Positions 1 to 6,807 of a stretch of 10,498 nucleotides of DNA are shown here, piece after piece. Where the stretch lies: positions 1-10,498 of the forward strand of contig CAKZNY010000266.1 of assembly GCA_937132145.1 (NCBI GenBank). The letters run 5' to 3'. Below the pieces are notes generated by a model. The model did not search any database. It saw nothing but the letters and a program-made list of their open reading frames with translations, and was not told the DNA's origin. The position numbers and the translations under genes were made by a program. Source of the DNA: an uncultured Paracoccaceae bacterium. Its GTDB lineage: Bacteria; Pseudomonadota; Alphaproteobacteria; Rhodobacterales; Rhodobacteraceae. Numbering within the stretch: the first letter of the stretch is position 1; each line of letters opens with the position of its first letter.

Positions 1-147
1 TGATCTTTAATAACTTGGTAGCGATTCTATTAACTTTTCAAATAAATTTATTGGTAAATAAAAATACTATAGTAATTTCAATGACTTACAGGATTGCCTA
101 TATTTTAACCAATTGGTAATCTTTTCAACTATTGCTGGATATTTCGC

Positions 148-153
148 TATAAT
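148..153 (+). promoter_or_regulatory. Candidate -10 element for uvrC
   Basis: A perfect TATAAT lies 64 bases before the proposed uvrC start. The -35 side is poor: at 18-bp spacing the hexamer at 124-129 is TTCAAC (3 of 6 to TTGACA), and there is no TGn extension. Transcription would begin near 160, immediately before the DnaA boxes. In so AT-rich a stretch a TATAAT can arise by chance. Confidence 0.4.
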
Positions 154-160
154 CTGAATT

Positions 161-169
161 TTATCAACA
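161..169 (+). promoter_or_regulatory. DnaA box, one mismatch
   Basis: TTATCAACA differs from TTATCCACA at one base. It lies in the same orientation as the perfect box at 173-181, with starts 12 bases apart (3-base gap), close to one helical turn. Such closely spaced same-direction boxes are typical of cooperative DnaA binding at origins and at DnaA-regulated promoters. Confidence 0.45.
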
Positions 170-172
170 GAC

Positions 173-181
173 TTATCCACA
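173..181 (+). promoter_or_regulatory. DnaA box, perfect match
   Basis: The sequence is TTATCCACA, identical to the strict DnaA-box consensus TTATNCACA. It lies 3 bases from a second, near-consensus box in the same orientation and directly beside a 26% GC tract. It falls just downstream of the TATAAT at 148-153, so bound DnaA would sit on or just after the likely transcription start. DnaA binding is inferred from the motif only. Confidence 0.6.
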
Positions 182-216
182 GGAATGGTGGACATGTTTT
201 CTCTTGAAATATACTT

Positions 217-2178
217 GTGAAGTATGCAGCAAAGCCGAAGAATCGGTTTAAAACGGAGCACGCGGTCTCATTGAGTGAAGAACACCAAAATTCAGGGTTT
301 GAAGAGGAAGGCACGGCGCTGACGGACAGTGCCGCAGAAACTGGCTTCAGAGTCGTTCAGAAGTATCTGAAAACCTTGGATAACAGTCCGGGGGTTTACC
401 GGATGCTCGATGTGCAGGGCGAAGTGTTGTATGTCGGTAAAGCGCGAAACCTTAAGAAACGCGTATCAAGTTATGCGCGCCTGACCGGACACACGGCGCG
501 GATCGGGCGGATGATTTCCGGCACGGCGCAGATGATGTTTTTGACCACGGAAACGGAAACCGAGGCGTTGTTGCTTGAGCAAAACCTGATCAAACAACTA
601 AAACCGCGTTACAATGTGCTGCTGCGCGACGATAAAAGCTTTCCGAATATATTGATGACAACGGAGCACGAATTTCCGCAGGCCGTCAAACATCGAGGGG
701 CGAAAAAGAGCAAGGGGATGTATTTCGGGCCGTTCGCCTCGGCGGGGTCGGTGAACCGGACGTTGCATCATTTGCAGAAAGTATTTTTACTGCGGAATTG
801 CTCGGATTCTATTTTCGCGGCGCGGACGCGGCCGTGTTTGCAGTACCAGATCAAGCGGTGCTCGGCGCCATGTGTCGGCAAGGTTAGTGCGGAAGAATAT
901 CGCGCAACTGTCGAGGATGCGATTCAGTTTCTGTCAGGGAAATCGACGACGATTCAAGAGAACCTCGCCAAACAAATGACAGCCGCTAGCGAGGCCATGG
1001 AATACGAAAAGGCGGGGTCTTTTCGTGACCGGATCGCTGCGCTGACAGCGGTGCAATCCTCGCAAGGGATCAACCCGCAAGGCGTGGCCGAGGCAGATAT
1101 CATCGGCCTGCATCAAGAAGGTGGGCAGGCCTGCGTGCAGGTGTTTTTCATCCGCGCAAACCAGAACTGGGGGAACCGTGCGTATTACCCAAGGACTGGC
1201 GCGGGGGCCGAGCCTGCCGAAATTCTGGAGGCCTTCATCGGGCAGTTTTACGGCAACAAGACGCCGCCGCGATTATTGCTGTTAAGCCACGAAGTCGAGA
1301 ATGCCGATTTGCTGGAAAATATTTTGACCACACAGCTCGGGCGCAAGGTGGTGCTGTTGGTGCCGCAGCGGGGCGAGAAACGTAATCTCGTTGAGGGGGC
1401 AGAGCGGAACGCACGCGAGGCGTTGGCGCGCAAGATGTCCGAAACCGCGACGCAGGCCAAGCTGTTGGCGGGGCTGGCTGAGGCCTTCGGGCTGGATAAG
1501 CCGCCTGAACGCATCGAAATTTACGACAACAGTCATATATCGGGCACCAACGCGGTTGGTGGTATGGTGGTTGCAGGGCCGGAAGGTTGGATGAAATCCA
1601 GTTACCGCAAGTTCAACATCAAGAATACCGACCTGTCGCCGGGCGATGATTTTGGCATGATGCGCGAGGTTCTGGACCGGCGTTTCAGGCGGTTGTTAAA
1701 AGAAGATCCGGACAAGAAAACCGACCTGTGGCCGGACTTGTTGTTGATTGACGGCGGGGTTGGGCAGGTTTCGGCTACGGTTTCGGCACTGGCGGCGCTC
1801 GGGGTCGAAGGGGTGGCGATTGTCGGGGTGGCCAAGGGCGAGGATCGTGATGCGGGCAAGGAAATGTTTTACAAACCCGGTCAGCGCCCCTTTGCCTTAC
1901 CCTACCGCGATCCGGTGTTGTACTTTGTGCAACGCATGCGCGACGAGGCGCACCGGTTTGCCATTGGCGCGCACCGCGCTCGACGGGCAAAGGCGGTTGG
2001 GGCGACCCCGCTGGACGAGGTTCCGGGTGTCGGGGCCACGCGCAAGCGGGCGCTGCTGGCGCATTTCGGCTCGGCCAAGGCGGCAACGCGTGCTGGATTG
2101 GCGGATTTGAAGGCTGTTGACGGAATTTCGGATGCCTTGGCAGAAAGCATCTATGGCTTCTTTCATAGCGGCGATTAA
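217..2178 (+). CDS. uvrC: Excinuclease ABC subunit C (UvrC)
   Basis: UvrC is the nuclease of nucleotide excision repair; it cuts the damaged strand on both sides of a UvrB-marked lesion. All family domains are present in the 653-aa product. A GIY-YIG nuclease spans about 55-135 (GVY at 59-61, YVG at 72-74; probable catalytic Y72, R82, E121, N133). Four cysteines C195, C207, C215, C219 have the 12-8-4 spacing of the reported UvrC Fe-S ligands. A UvrB-binding UVR motif lies near 248-275. The RNase H-like 5' nuclease has D437 (YDNSH), D477 or D478, D512 (IDGG) and H579. HhH motifs lie near 600-650. The start is uncertain: the frame opens at 208 with no ATG before the core, so GTG 217 is used and TTG 271 (GGAG 12 bases upstream) is the alternative. 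The first 45 residues look unconserved. It is the first gene of the uvrC-pgsA-moaD-moaE run; pgsA follows after 34 bases. No GTTC-N7-GTTC LexA site is visible upstream. Confidence 0.97.
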   Translation: MKYAAKPKNRFKTEHAVSLSEEHQNSGFEEEGTALTDSAAETGFRVVQKYLKTLDNSPGVYRMLDVQGEVLYVGKARNLKKRVSSYARLTGHTARIGRMISGTAQMMFLTTETETEALLLEQNLIKQLKPRYNVLLRDDKSFPNILMTTEHEFPQAVKHRGAKKSKGMYFGPFASAGSVNRTLHHLQKVFLLRNCSDSIFAARTRPCLQYQIKRCSAPCVGKVSAEEYRATVEDAIQFLSGKSTTIQENLAKQMTAASEAMEYEKAGSFRDRIAALTAVQSSQGINPQGVAEADIIGLHQEGGQACVQVFFIRANQNWGNRAYYPRTGAGAEPAEILEAFIGQFYGNKTPPRLLLLSHEVENADLLENILTTQLGRKVVLLVPQRGEKRNLVEGAERNAREALARKMSETATQAKLLAGLAEAFGLDKPPERIEIYDNSHISGTNAVGGMVVAGPEGWMKSSYRKFNIKNTDLSPGDDFGMMREVLDRRFRRLLKEDPDKKTDLWPDLLLIDGGVGQVSATVSALAALGVEGVAIVGVAKGEDRDAGKEMFYKPGQRPFALPYRDPVLYFVQRMRDEAHRFAIGAHRARRAKAVGATPLDEVPGVGATRKRALLAHFGSAKAATRAGLADLKAVDGISDALAESIYGFFHSGD

Positions 2179-2202
2179 TCCGTTAAGAATAGCGAAACGA
2201 AT

Positions 2203-2207
2203 AGGAG
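2203..2207 (+). promoter_or_regulatory. Ribosome binding site fixing the pgsA start
   Basis: AGGAG ends 5 bases before the ATG at 2213. It decides this start over an in-frame ATG at 2117 that would lie inside uvrC and add 32 residues unlike the family. Confidence 0.8.
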
Positions 2208-2212
2208 ATATC

Positions 2213-2905
2213 ATGCGCTGGAACATACCAAATATCCTTACGGTCATGCGTTTACTGGCGGCGCCGGGCGTACCGATGGCGTATTTGATGTTTCCAAGCC
2301 CGATGGCGGATTGGGTTGCATTGATTTTGTTTGTGGGGGCGGCGCTGACGGATTTCCTCGACGGGTATCTGGCGCGTAAATGGAACCAGACCAGCAAGTT
2401 TGGTCGTATGCTGGACCCGATCGCCGACAAGGTGATGGTGATGATCGCACTGGTGGTGATTGTATCGCTGTCGTCCGGCAATTTGCTGGTCGTTTGGCAA
2501 TGGCAGGATTTCCTTATCCTGATTGCTGTCTCGGCGATTATGTTTCGCGAGATTTTTGTGTCCGGCCTCAGGGAATTCCTTGGCGCGAACGCATCTACCC
2601 TTCAGGTGACAAAACTGGCCAAGTGGAAAACGACGTTTCAGATGGTTGCGGTCATAGCATTGCTGTTGGGACACATGCTGCAATTCTATGTGGTCGGCAG
2701 TATGTTTGGCATGGATGGCGACTATGCATGGGCCGTGGTCGGCGGCGAAATTAAGGACGACAGCAATTTATGGCTGCTCTTCCAGTCCTTCAAAATCGTG
2801 ACATATGCGGGTTTAGGCTTGCTTGTGCTGGCCGCGCTGCTGACATTAACAACCGGATTTGATTATTTCCGTAAAGCGTTGCCGTTCCTGAAGGAGGAGA
2901 CATGA
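2213..2905 (+). CDS. pgsA: CDP-diacylglycerol--glycerol-3-phosphate 3-phosphatidyltransferase
   Basis: This inner-membrane enzyme transfers phosphatidyl from CDP-diacylglycerol to glycerol-3-phosphate, the committed step to phosphatidylglycerol and cardiolipin. The 230-aa product carries the exact CDP-alcohol phosphatidyltransferase signature D-x2-DG-x2-AR-x8-G-x3-D-x3-D at residues 47-72 (D47, D50, G51, A54, R55, G64, D68, D72). The N-terminus (NIPNILTVMRLLAAP) is the usual start for PgsA. Hydrophobic segments lie near 17-48, 74-95, 98-117, 141-162 and 194-213. A stretch near 163-190 is longer and more polar than in short PgsA proteins. Its stop overlaps the moaD start. Other CDP-alcohol transferases such as phosphatidylserine synthase are less likely given the N-terminus and the R-x-F-x-SGLREFLG region (112-124), which is typical of PgsA. 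Confidence 0.93.
   Translation: MRWNIPNILTVMRLLAAPGVPMAYLMFPSPMADWVALILFVGAALTDFLDGYLARKWNQTSKFGRMLDPIADKVMVMIALVVIVSLSSGNLLVVWQWQDFLILIAVSAIMFREIFVSGLREFLGANASTLQVTKLAKWKTTFQMVAVIALLLGHMLQFYVVGSMFGMDGDYAWAVVGGEIKDDSNLWLLFQSFKIVTYAGLGLLVLAALLTLTTGFDYFRKALPFLKEET
2892..2897 (+). promoter_or_regulatory. Strong ribosome binding site for moaD inside pgsA
   Basis: AGGAGG-like sequence (AAGGAGG at 2891-2897) lies within the last codons of pgsA. It is 4 bases from ATG 2902 and 7 bases from ATG 2905, so it favours the second ATG slightly; both give almost the same protein. Confidence 0.7.
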
Positions 2906-3150
2906 TGCAGGTTTTGTATTTCGCATGGGTTCGTGAACGCATTGGTGTGCCACGGGAAGACGTTGAAACTTCGGCTCAAACCGTGGCGGATTTGGTGGCC
3001 GAGTTGCGTGGGCGCGAGGAACGCTACGATCTGGCATTCTCGGATATGAGCGCCATTCGCGTCGCCTTGGATCAGGAGCTGTCGGATATGAGTGCCTCGT
3101 TGGCGGGTGTGCGCGAAGTGGCGTTTTTTCCACCTATGACGGGGGGCTAG
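2902..3150 (+). CDS. moaD: Molybdopterin synthase sulfur carrier subunit (MoaD)
   Basis: MoaD is the small ubiquitin-fold subunit of molybdopterin synthase. Its C-terminal glycine is adenylated and thiocarboxylated by MoeB, then donates sulfur to cyclic pyranopterin monophosphate. The product is 82 aa, the family's usual size. It has a beta-grasp start (MQVLYFAWVRERIG) and the hallmark C-terminus FFPPMTGG, ending in the required Gly-Gly. The ATG at 2902 overlaps the pgsA stop as ATGA; the next codon is also ATG (2905) with better spacing from the Shine-Dalgarno sequence, so the true product may be 81 aa. moaE begins one base after its stop, as expected for subunits needed in fixed ratio. Other thiocarboxylate carriers such as ThiS are excluded by the moaE neighbour. 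Confidence 0.95.
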   Translation: MMQVLYFAWVRERIGVPREDVETSAQTVADLVAELRGREERYDLAFSDMSAIRVALDQELSDMSASLAGVREVAFFPPMTGG

Positions 3151-3151
3151 G

Positions 3152-3601
3152 ATGTCCGTGAGCGTGCAGGCCGACGACTTTGATGTAGGCGCCGAGATAA
3201 TCGCGCTATCGGCAGGGCGCACGGACATCGGTGCTGTGGTGACCTTCACGGGGCTGGTTCGGGATATGGCGGGTGGTAAACCCATCTCGGATATGGAGCT
3301 GGAGCATTATCCCGGCATGACCGAAAAAGCGTTGGAGAAAATCGAGGCAGAGGCAAACGCGCGTTGGGATTTACAAGCGAGCCGGATCATCCATCGTTAT
3401 GGAAAACTGACACCGGGCGCGCAGATCGTTCTGGTCGCAACCGCATCACCGCACCGCGGGGATGCTTTCGAGGCGGCTGAATTTATCATGGATTTTCTGA
3501 AATCCCGCGCGCCTTTCTGGAAGAAAGAGGGCACGGCAGACGGTGGCAAATGGGTTGATGCGCGCGATGCGGACGAGGATGCGTTGAACCGCTGGTCCTA
3601 G
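3152..3601 (+). CDS. moaE: Molybdopterin synthase catalytic subunit (MoaE)
   Basis: MoaE is the large subunit of molybdopterin synthase; two copies pair with two MoaD and insert the dithiolene sulfurs into the pterin. The 149-aa product keeps the residues important in E. coli MoaE with a constant offset of two: F32, R37, H101, R102, K117 and K124 (E. coli F34, R39, H103, R104, K119, K126). The core TFTGLVRD (31-38), ELEHYPGM (49-56) and KSRAPFWKKE (117-126) are all typical. It starts one base after moaD with the ribosome binding site inside the moaD end (GGGGG/TAGG), so translation is probably coupled. Its stop overlaps the stop of the convergent coiled-coil gene by four bases, leaving no intergenic terminator. 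Confidence 0.96.
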   Translation: MSVSVQADDFDVGAEIIALSAGRTDIGAVVTFTGLVRDMAGGKPISDMELEHYPGMTEKALEKIEAEANARWDLQASRIIHRYGKLTPGAQIVLVATASPHRGDAFEAAEFIMDFLKSRAPFWKKEGTADGGKWVDARDADEDALNRWS

Positions 3602-3936
3602 TGTCCGCGTAGTTCTTCGACTTCGGTACGCCAAGCCTCGGATTCGGTGCGCCACTGTTCGCTTTCGCGCCGCGCGGCCCCCAACCCCGTCATGGCTGCA
3701 TCAAGTTCGGCATGCAATTGGCTTTCGCGATTACGTGCGCTGCTTTCGACCTCGCTCAAACGGGTTTCGGCGGCGGTTTGTGCTGCCTCGGCTTCGCGCA
3801 TGCGGGCGACGACCTCGTCTGATGCCATGGGGCCAGTGGTGTTCATCCGGTCAAAAAACCAGCGCAGGGTCCAGCCGATGATGACGGCCGCGACCAGTGC
3901 CGAGCCAATAATCAGAGTTAAATCAGTTCTGTCCAT
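3598..3936 (-). CDS. Small single-pass membrane coiled-coil protein, function unknown
   Basis: I do not recognise a named family. The 112-aa product has one hydrophobic helix at about 7-27, then Arg-rich residues (R25, R30), which by the positive-inside rule suggests a cytoplasmic C-terminus. Residues about 40-110 are rich in Ala, Glu, Arg and Gln with heptad-like periodicity and no Pro or Cys, so they probably form a coiled coil. Near its end a seven-residue unit (S-E-x-W-R-T-E) occurs twice in tandem at 92-98 and 99-105. The start overlaps the last 14 bases of the OmpA-like gene; an AGAGGA site at 3945-3950, 8 bases from the ATG, supports it, and coupling to the upstream gene is likely. Its position suggests a role beside the OmpA/BON protein, but that is inference from gene order only. 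Confidence 0.8.
   Translation of the reverse strand: MDRTDLTLIIGSALVAAVIIGWTLRWFFDRMNTTGPMASDEVVARMREAEAAQTAAETRLSEVESSARNRESQLHAELDAAMTGLGAARRESEQWRTESEAWRTEVEELRGH
3622..3663 (-). repeat. Two-copy 21-bp tandem repeat in the coiled-coil gene
   Basis: Units 3622-3642 and 3643-3663 match at 14 of 21 bases and encode two consecutive S-E-x-W-R-T-E heptads. This looks like heptad duplication within a coiled coil, not a mobile or regulatory repeat. Confidence 0.55.
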
Positions 3937-5746
3937 CTGTGGTTTCCTCTAGCAATTTGAAAGCGATACGTCGGTTGTCCTGACGGCCTTCTTCGGTCTC
4001 GTTGTCGGCAATCGGCTGGCTTTCACCATAACCTACGGCGGTGACCTCGCCCAGCAACATGTTTCGCGCCAGTAGCGAATCCAGCACAGCATCGGCACGG
4101 TGTTGGCTTAGATTGAGGTTCATTTCCTCGCGACCCTGACTATCTGTATGCCCGCCAATCTCGAAGGCAGCATGTTTACAGCGGTTAAGGATTGTTGCGA
4201 TTTGGTTAATGGTTTTCACGGATGCAGATTCGATCACCGCCGAGGAAGGTGCAAATAGAATTTGGTTTTCTTGCAACAGTGCAGAAATCTCGGCCTCGCA
4301 TTCTTTGGCATCGGGTAGATCTTCGATTACGGGTTCGGGAATGTTTTCCTCGACCACGATTGTGAACCTTGCTCCGGCTCCGAACCCGATTTCGAGCTTG
4401 CTTAGAATCGCGTCGTAAAGCCCTTCGGTTTCGCCCGTTCCTGTAACCGCAACCGAATCTTCGGTGACGTTGATGTCGCCTTTGGTCAGCATCGCCAAAA
4501 CTTCCAAGGCAACCAGTTGGCGCGATGTCCAGCCGTGCGGGGCGAAGTTGGCAATTTTGCTGATGTCATTGACCTTGCCATAGCCAAACTTGGCCTCGGC
4601 ATAGATCAACAAAGTCCGTTTTGAGATCTCGTCAATGGTCACGCCTTCCAGAACAACGCTTCCATCCTTGCGAAGCTGGGCATGGAAGCGTGGGCGGGTT
4701 TCACTGCCGGCAACAATCTCTGCTTCGGGCAGCGCCGCTTGCAACGAATAGGCTTCGGGCAATGCCTTCTGCAACGATTGTACGATGGCGTTAAACGTCT
4801 GCGCATCGAACCCAAGGGGGCCGGTTAATGTAACGCCCGAATCCTGCATTTCGAAAATGCCGCCACCCATGTTGGCCACGGCATCCATCCCTGCAACCGC
4901 GACTTCGGACCAGCTTTCGGTCGGTGCTCCGATACCGATTTCACAGGCCGAAGTATCAGGCGCGCCAAGGCGTTTTGCGGCCGTGACAATGCGCTCTTCG
5001 CCATCGGGTGTCAGGGCATAGCAACGCAGCGTCGTGTCGGTTTCGCTGACCGTAAACGTTAACGTATAGGGTGCGAATATTGGCCGAGGGGCCGTTATGT
5101 CGATCGATAAAATCACCCCTTCGGGCTTCAGCGATTGTAGCTCTCGTTGCAGCCGCTGTTTCTCTGCGTCGCTTTTGACAACAGCGGTTACAATAACTTC
5201 GCCAGCCAAAATGCTGATTTTGGCGCGCTCCACCCGTATCATGATTTCTGCACCTAATTGTAGGGCAGCATCCCATCCTTTGGGCGCGGGCCATGCCGTG
5301 GATTCTTTCATGTCGATAAGGGAAACGCCATCAATTCCGGCAATGAAATCGTGGATAATATCACTCTCAGTTTCACTTGGTGTGATCCCGATTAACGAGA
5401 CGTCTGTGCCGCTGCGAAGGATTTCCAAGGCGAAACGAGGGGCAATGACGGGGATGCTTTCCTCCACGTCCATCAAGTTGCGAATGCGGGCTATCGAAAC
5501 CACACCGGAAATAGCATCGAGGGCCTGAATACGTTTGCGCTCATCCGGCGCGGTACCGGTCAGGATCACGATGGTTCCATCCGTTTCGATCTGTGCCCAG
5601 CTTTGGCCGGACGCAATCAGCGCGGATTTCGAATTTCGTTCAGTCGTGTCTTCCAGCGTGGCCACAGCGAAGGTGGCAACCAGCGCGGCGGCGGCGGCGC
5701 TTGCTAGAAATCCGGCTGTGGCAAAAGCAATGGCGGCAGGGCGCAT
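3923..5746 (-). CDS. OmpA-family peptidoglycan-binding protein with BON-like repeats
   Basis: The 607-aa product has three parts. Residues 5-30 are a long Ala-rich hydrophobic segment with one positive charge (R2) and no clear signal-peptidase site; it may be a signal peptide or an uncleaved inner-membrane anchor. Residues about 48-468 hold successive divergent units in which a beta pair (for example GTIVILTGTAPD, 57-68; GTDVSLIGITPS, 113-124; GSVVLEGVTID, 362-372; DSVAVTGTGET, 430-440) is followed by a helix, resembling BON domains. I count six or seven. Residues about 487-600 are an OmpA C-terminal domain with GGHTDSQG (531-538), D535 and R550 (LSQHRADAV), which match the spacing of the diaminopimelate-binding Asp and Arg in OmpA, and the final NRRIAF (591-596). 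Anchor-BON-OmpA order resembles mycobacterial ArfA. It follows ubiA by 72 bases on the same strand and overlaps the coiled-coil gene. A GAGG lies 5 bases before the ATG. Confidence 0.85.
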   Translation of the reverse strand: MRPAAIAFATAGFLASAAAAALVATFAVATLEDTTERNSKSALIASGQSWAQIETDGTIVILTGTAPDERKRIQALDAISGVVSIARIRNLMDVEESIPVIAPRFALEILRSGTDVSLIGITPSETESDIIHDFIAGIDGVSLIDMKESTAWPAPKGWDAALQLGAEIMIRVERAKISILAGEVIVTAVVKSDAEKQRLQRELQSLKPEGVILSIDITAPRPIFAPYTLTFTVSETDTTLRCYALTPDGEERIVTAAKRLGAPDTSACEIGIGAPTESWSEVAVAGMDAVANMGGGIFEMQDSGVTLTGPLGFDAQTFNAIVQSLQKALPEAYSLQAALPEAEIVAGSETRPRFHAQLRKDGSVVLEGVTIDEISKRTLLIYAEAKFGYGKVNDISKIANFAPHGWTSRQLVALEVLAMLTKGDINVTEDSVAVTGTGETEGLYDAILSKLEIGFGAGARFTIVVEENIPEPVIEDLPDAKECEAEISALLQENQILFAPSSAVIESASVKTINQIATILNRCKHAAFEIGGHTDSQGREEMNLNLSQHRADAVLDSLLARNMLLGEVTAVGYGESQPIADNETEEGRQDNRRIAFKLLEETTDGQN

Positions 5747-5818
5747 GGGACCTCGGAGTCGTTTGGTTGGCTGTTTCTACGTGATGAAAACGTGCAGGGC
5801 AACAGGCTGTCGGCTAGT

Positions 5819-6802
5819 TTACAGGATTGCGGCGATTCCGATGATGGCAGCGGCAATCAATCCGGTATCGCGGTTGGAGCGGAACAATTTCAAGCATACC
5901 TCCGGGTTGTCGATATCGAGGCGGCGCATTTGCCAAAACATATGCATTCCAAACGCCCAAGCTGCTGTAATGCCGAGCATTAGTGGGGTTGGCGGGCCGC
6001 TGGAAAGGGCGAGAATAGCCGCGAGTGCCATCAAGCTGACGGACAGAACCATGAATACAAACAGGTATCGCGGTGTTGCATCGGCGAACAATCGCGCAGT
6101 GGATTTTACACCGATCAAAGCGTCGTCGTCTTTGTCTTGGTGGGCATAAATGGTATCGTAGAACAACGTCCAGGCGATGCCGGACAGGTAAAGCAACACG
6201 GCCGGCCATGCCAGACTGCCGGTGTGTGCCGACCATGCCAGCAATGCGCCCCAGTTGAAGGCGATGCCCAAGAACACCTGCGGCCACCATGTGAAGCGCT
6301 TGGCGAACGGGTAGAGAGCCACGGGGATCAGCGCCGCGATGCCCAGAAATATTGTAAAGGTGTTGAATGTCAGCAGGATGCCGAAGGCGATCAGCATTTG
6401 CACTGCCAACCAGACAACCGCCTGTTTCACCGTCACTTGGCCCGATGGCAGCGGGCGGGATTTGGTGCGTGCGACCTGTGCGTCGAACTTGCGATCCGAA
6501 ATGTCGTTCCAAGTGCAGCCCGCGCCGCGCATCAGGAAAGCGCCGATCGCGAAACCGATTGCGATCCATATGTCGCTCAGGGAACCACCAGCCGGATCAC
6601 CAGCAACCGCCAGCCCCAATCCCCACCAACCGGGGAGGAGCAATAACCACGTGCCAGCAGGGCGATCCGCGCGCGAAAGCCGCAGGTAGGGCCGTGACCA
6701 GCGGGGCGCAAAACGGTCCACCCAATTTAGCGAAGTCGCATCGGCAACTCTTCCATCTTGGTCTTGTTCGGGCATATGATCGTCTGAATTCATAAAGGGC
6801 AT
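5819..6802 (-). CDS. ubiA: 4-hydroxybenzoate polyprenyltransferase (UbiA)
   Basis: UbiA is an integral membrane enzyme that attaches the polyprenyl tail to 4-hydroxybenzoate in ubiquinone biosynthesis. Both Mg-diphosphate motifs are present: N99-D100-x2-D103-x3-D107 (WNDISDRKFD) followed by RTKSRPLPSG (112-121), and the second motif YDTIYAHQDKDDD at 215-227 with D216, D223 and D227. Eight or nine hydrophobic helices fill residues 50-327. RADRPAGTWLLLLPGWWGL (45-63) is typical of proteobacterial UbiA. The start is uncertain: M1 (6802), M4 (6793) and M10 (6775) are all in frame and none has a good Shine-Dalgarno sequence. M10 would give an N-terminus closer to the usual length. The gene is divergent from rsmE with only 5 bases between start codons (32 if M10 is used). 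Heme O synthase or other UbiA relatives are less likely because of the motif details. Confidence 0.93.
   Translation of the reverse strand: MPFMNSDDHMPEQDQDGRVADATSLNWVDRFAPRWSRPYLRLSRADRPAGTWLLLLPGWWGLGLAVAGDPAGGSLSDIWIAIGFAIGAFLMRGAGCTWNDISDRKFDAQVARTKSRPLPSGQVTVKQAVVWLAVQMLIAFGILLTFNTFTIFLGIAALIPVALYPFAKRFTWWPQVFLGIAFNWGALLAWSAHTGSLAWPAVLLYLSGIAWTLFYDTIYAHQDKDDDALIGVKSTARLFADATPRYLFVFMVLSVSLMALAAILALSSGPPTPLMLGITAAWAFGMHMFWQMRRLDIDNPEVCLKLFRSNRDTGLIAAAIIGIAAIL
6775..6780 (+). promoter_or_regulatory. Candidate -10 element for rsmE
   Basis: TATGAT (5 of 6 to TATAAT) lies 27 bases before the rsmE ATG and inside the 5' end of ubiA on the other strand. No good -35 is visible at 16-18 bp. With divergent starts 5-32 bases apart, the rsmE promoter must lie inside ubiA coding sequence, so this is a candidate by position. 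Confidence 0.22.
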
Positions 6803-6807
6803 ACCAC

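Larger units (their letters stand above)
1..216. promoter_or_regulatory. AT-rich non-coding segment upstream of uvrC
   Basis: No convincing gene lies here. The first 180 bases contain 47 G or C by hand count (about 26%), far below the GC-rich coding DNA that follows. It holds short repeated words: TTGGTA at 15-20, 51-56 and 113-118, and CTTTTCAA at 34-41 and 121-128. It also has a 10-bp palindrome ACCAATTGGT at 108-117, a perfect TATAAT at 148-153 and two DnaA-box-like sites at 161-181. Together these suggest the regulatory region of uvrC, or the edge of a replication origin with an AT-rich unwinding element. The window edge at base 1 prevents seeing what lies further upstream. Confidence 0.6.

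Noticed and set aside
108..117. Palindrome ACCAATTGGT as an operator
   Set aside because: A 10-bp palindrome in AT-rich DNA is weak evidence alone; noted only as part of the segment.
161..174. IHF-type site WATCAANNNNTTR near the DnaA boxes
   Set aside because: The TTR half is one base out of register, so it does not match the consensus.
67..261. A 64-codon minus-strand frame across the AT-rich segment
   Set aside because: It has no family resemblance and no ribosome binding site, it covers the DnaA boxes, and its first codons lie inside uvrC. AT-rich DNA easily gives such frames.
2117..2212. Longer pgsA start at ATG 2117
   Set aside because: It would overlap uvrC by 62 bases and add 32 residues unlike PgsA; the AGGAG at 2203-2207 supports ATG 2213.
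1897..2481. A 194-codon minus-strand frame across the end of uvrC and start of pgsA
   Set aside because: It is antisense to two strongly recognised genes and its protein is low complexity with no motif; a shadow of GC-rich codons.
5535..6149. A 204-codon plus-strand frame spanning the ompA-like start and ubiA end
   Set aside because: It is antisense to both genes and shows no recognisable domain.
5814..6569. A 251-codon minus-strand frame in ubiA
   Set aside because: It is the alternate frame of ubiA on the same strand; the ubiA frame has both catalytic motifs and this one has none.
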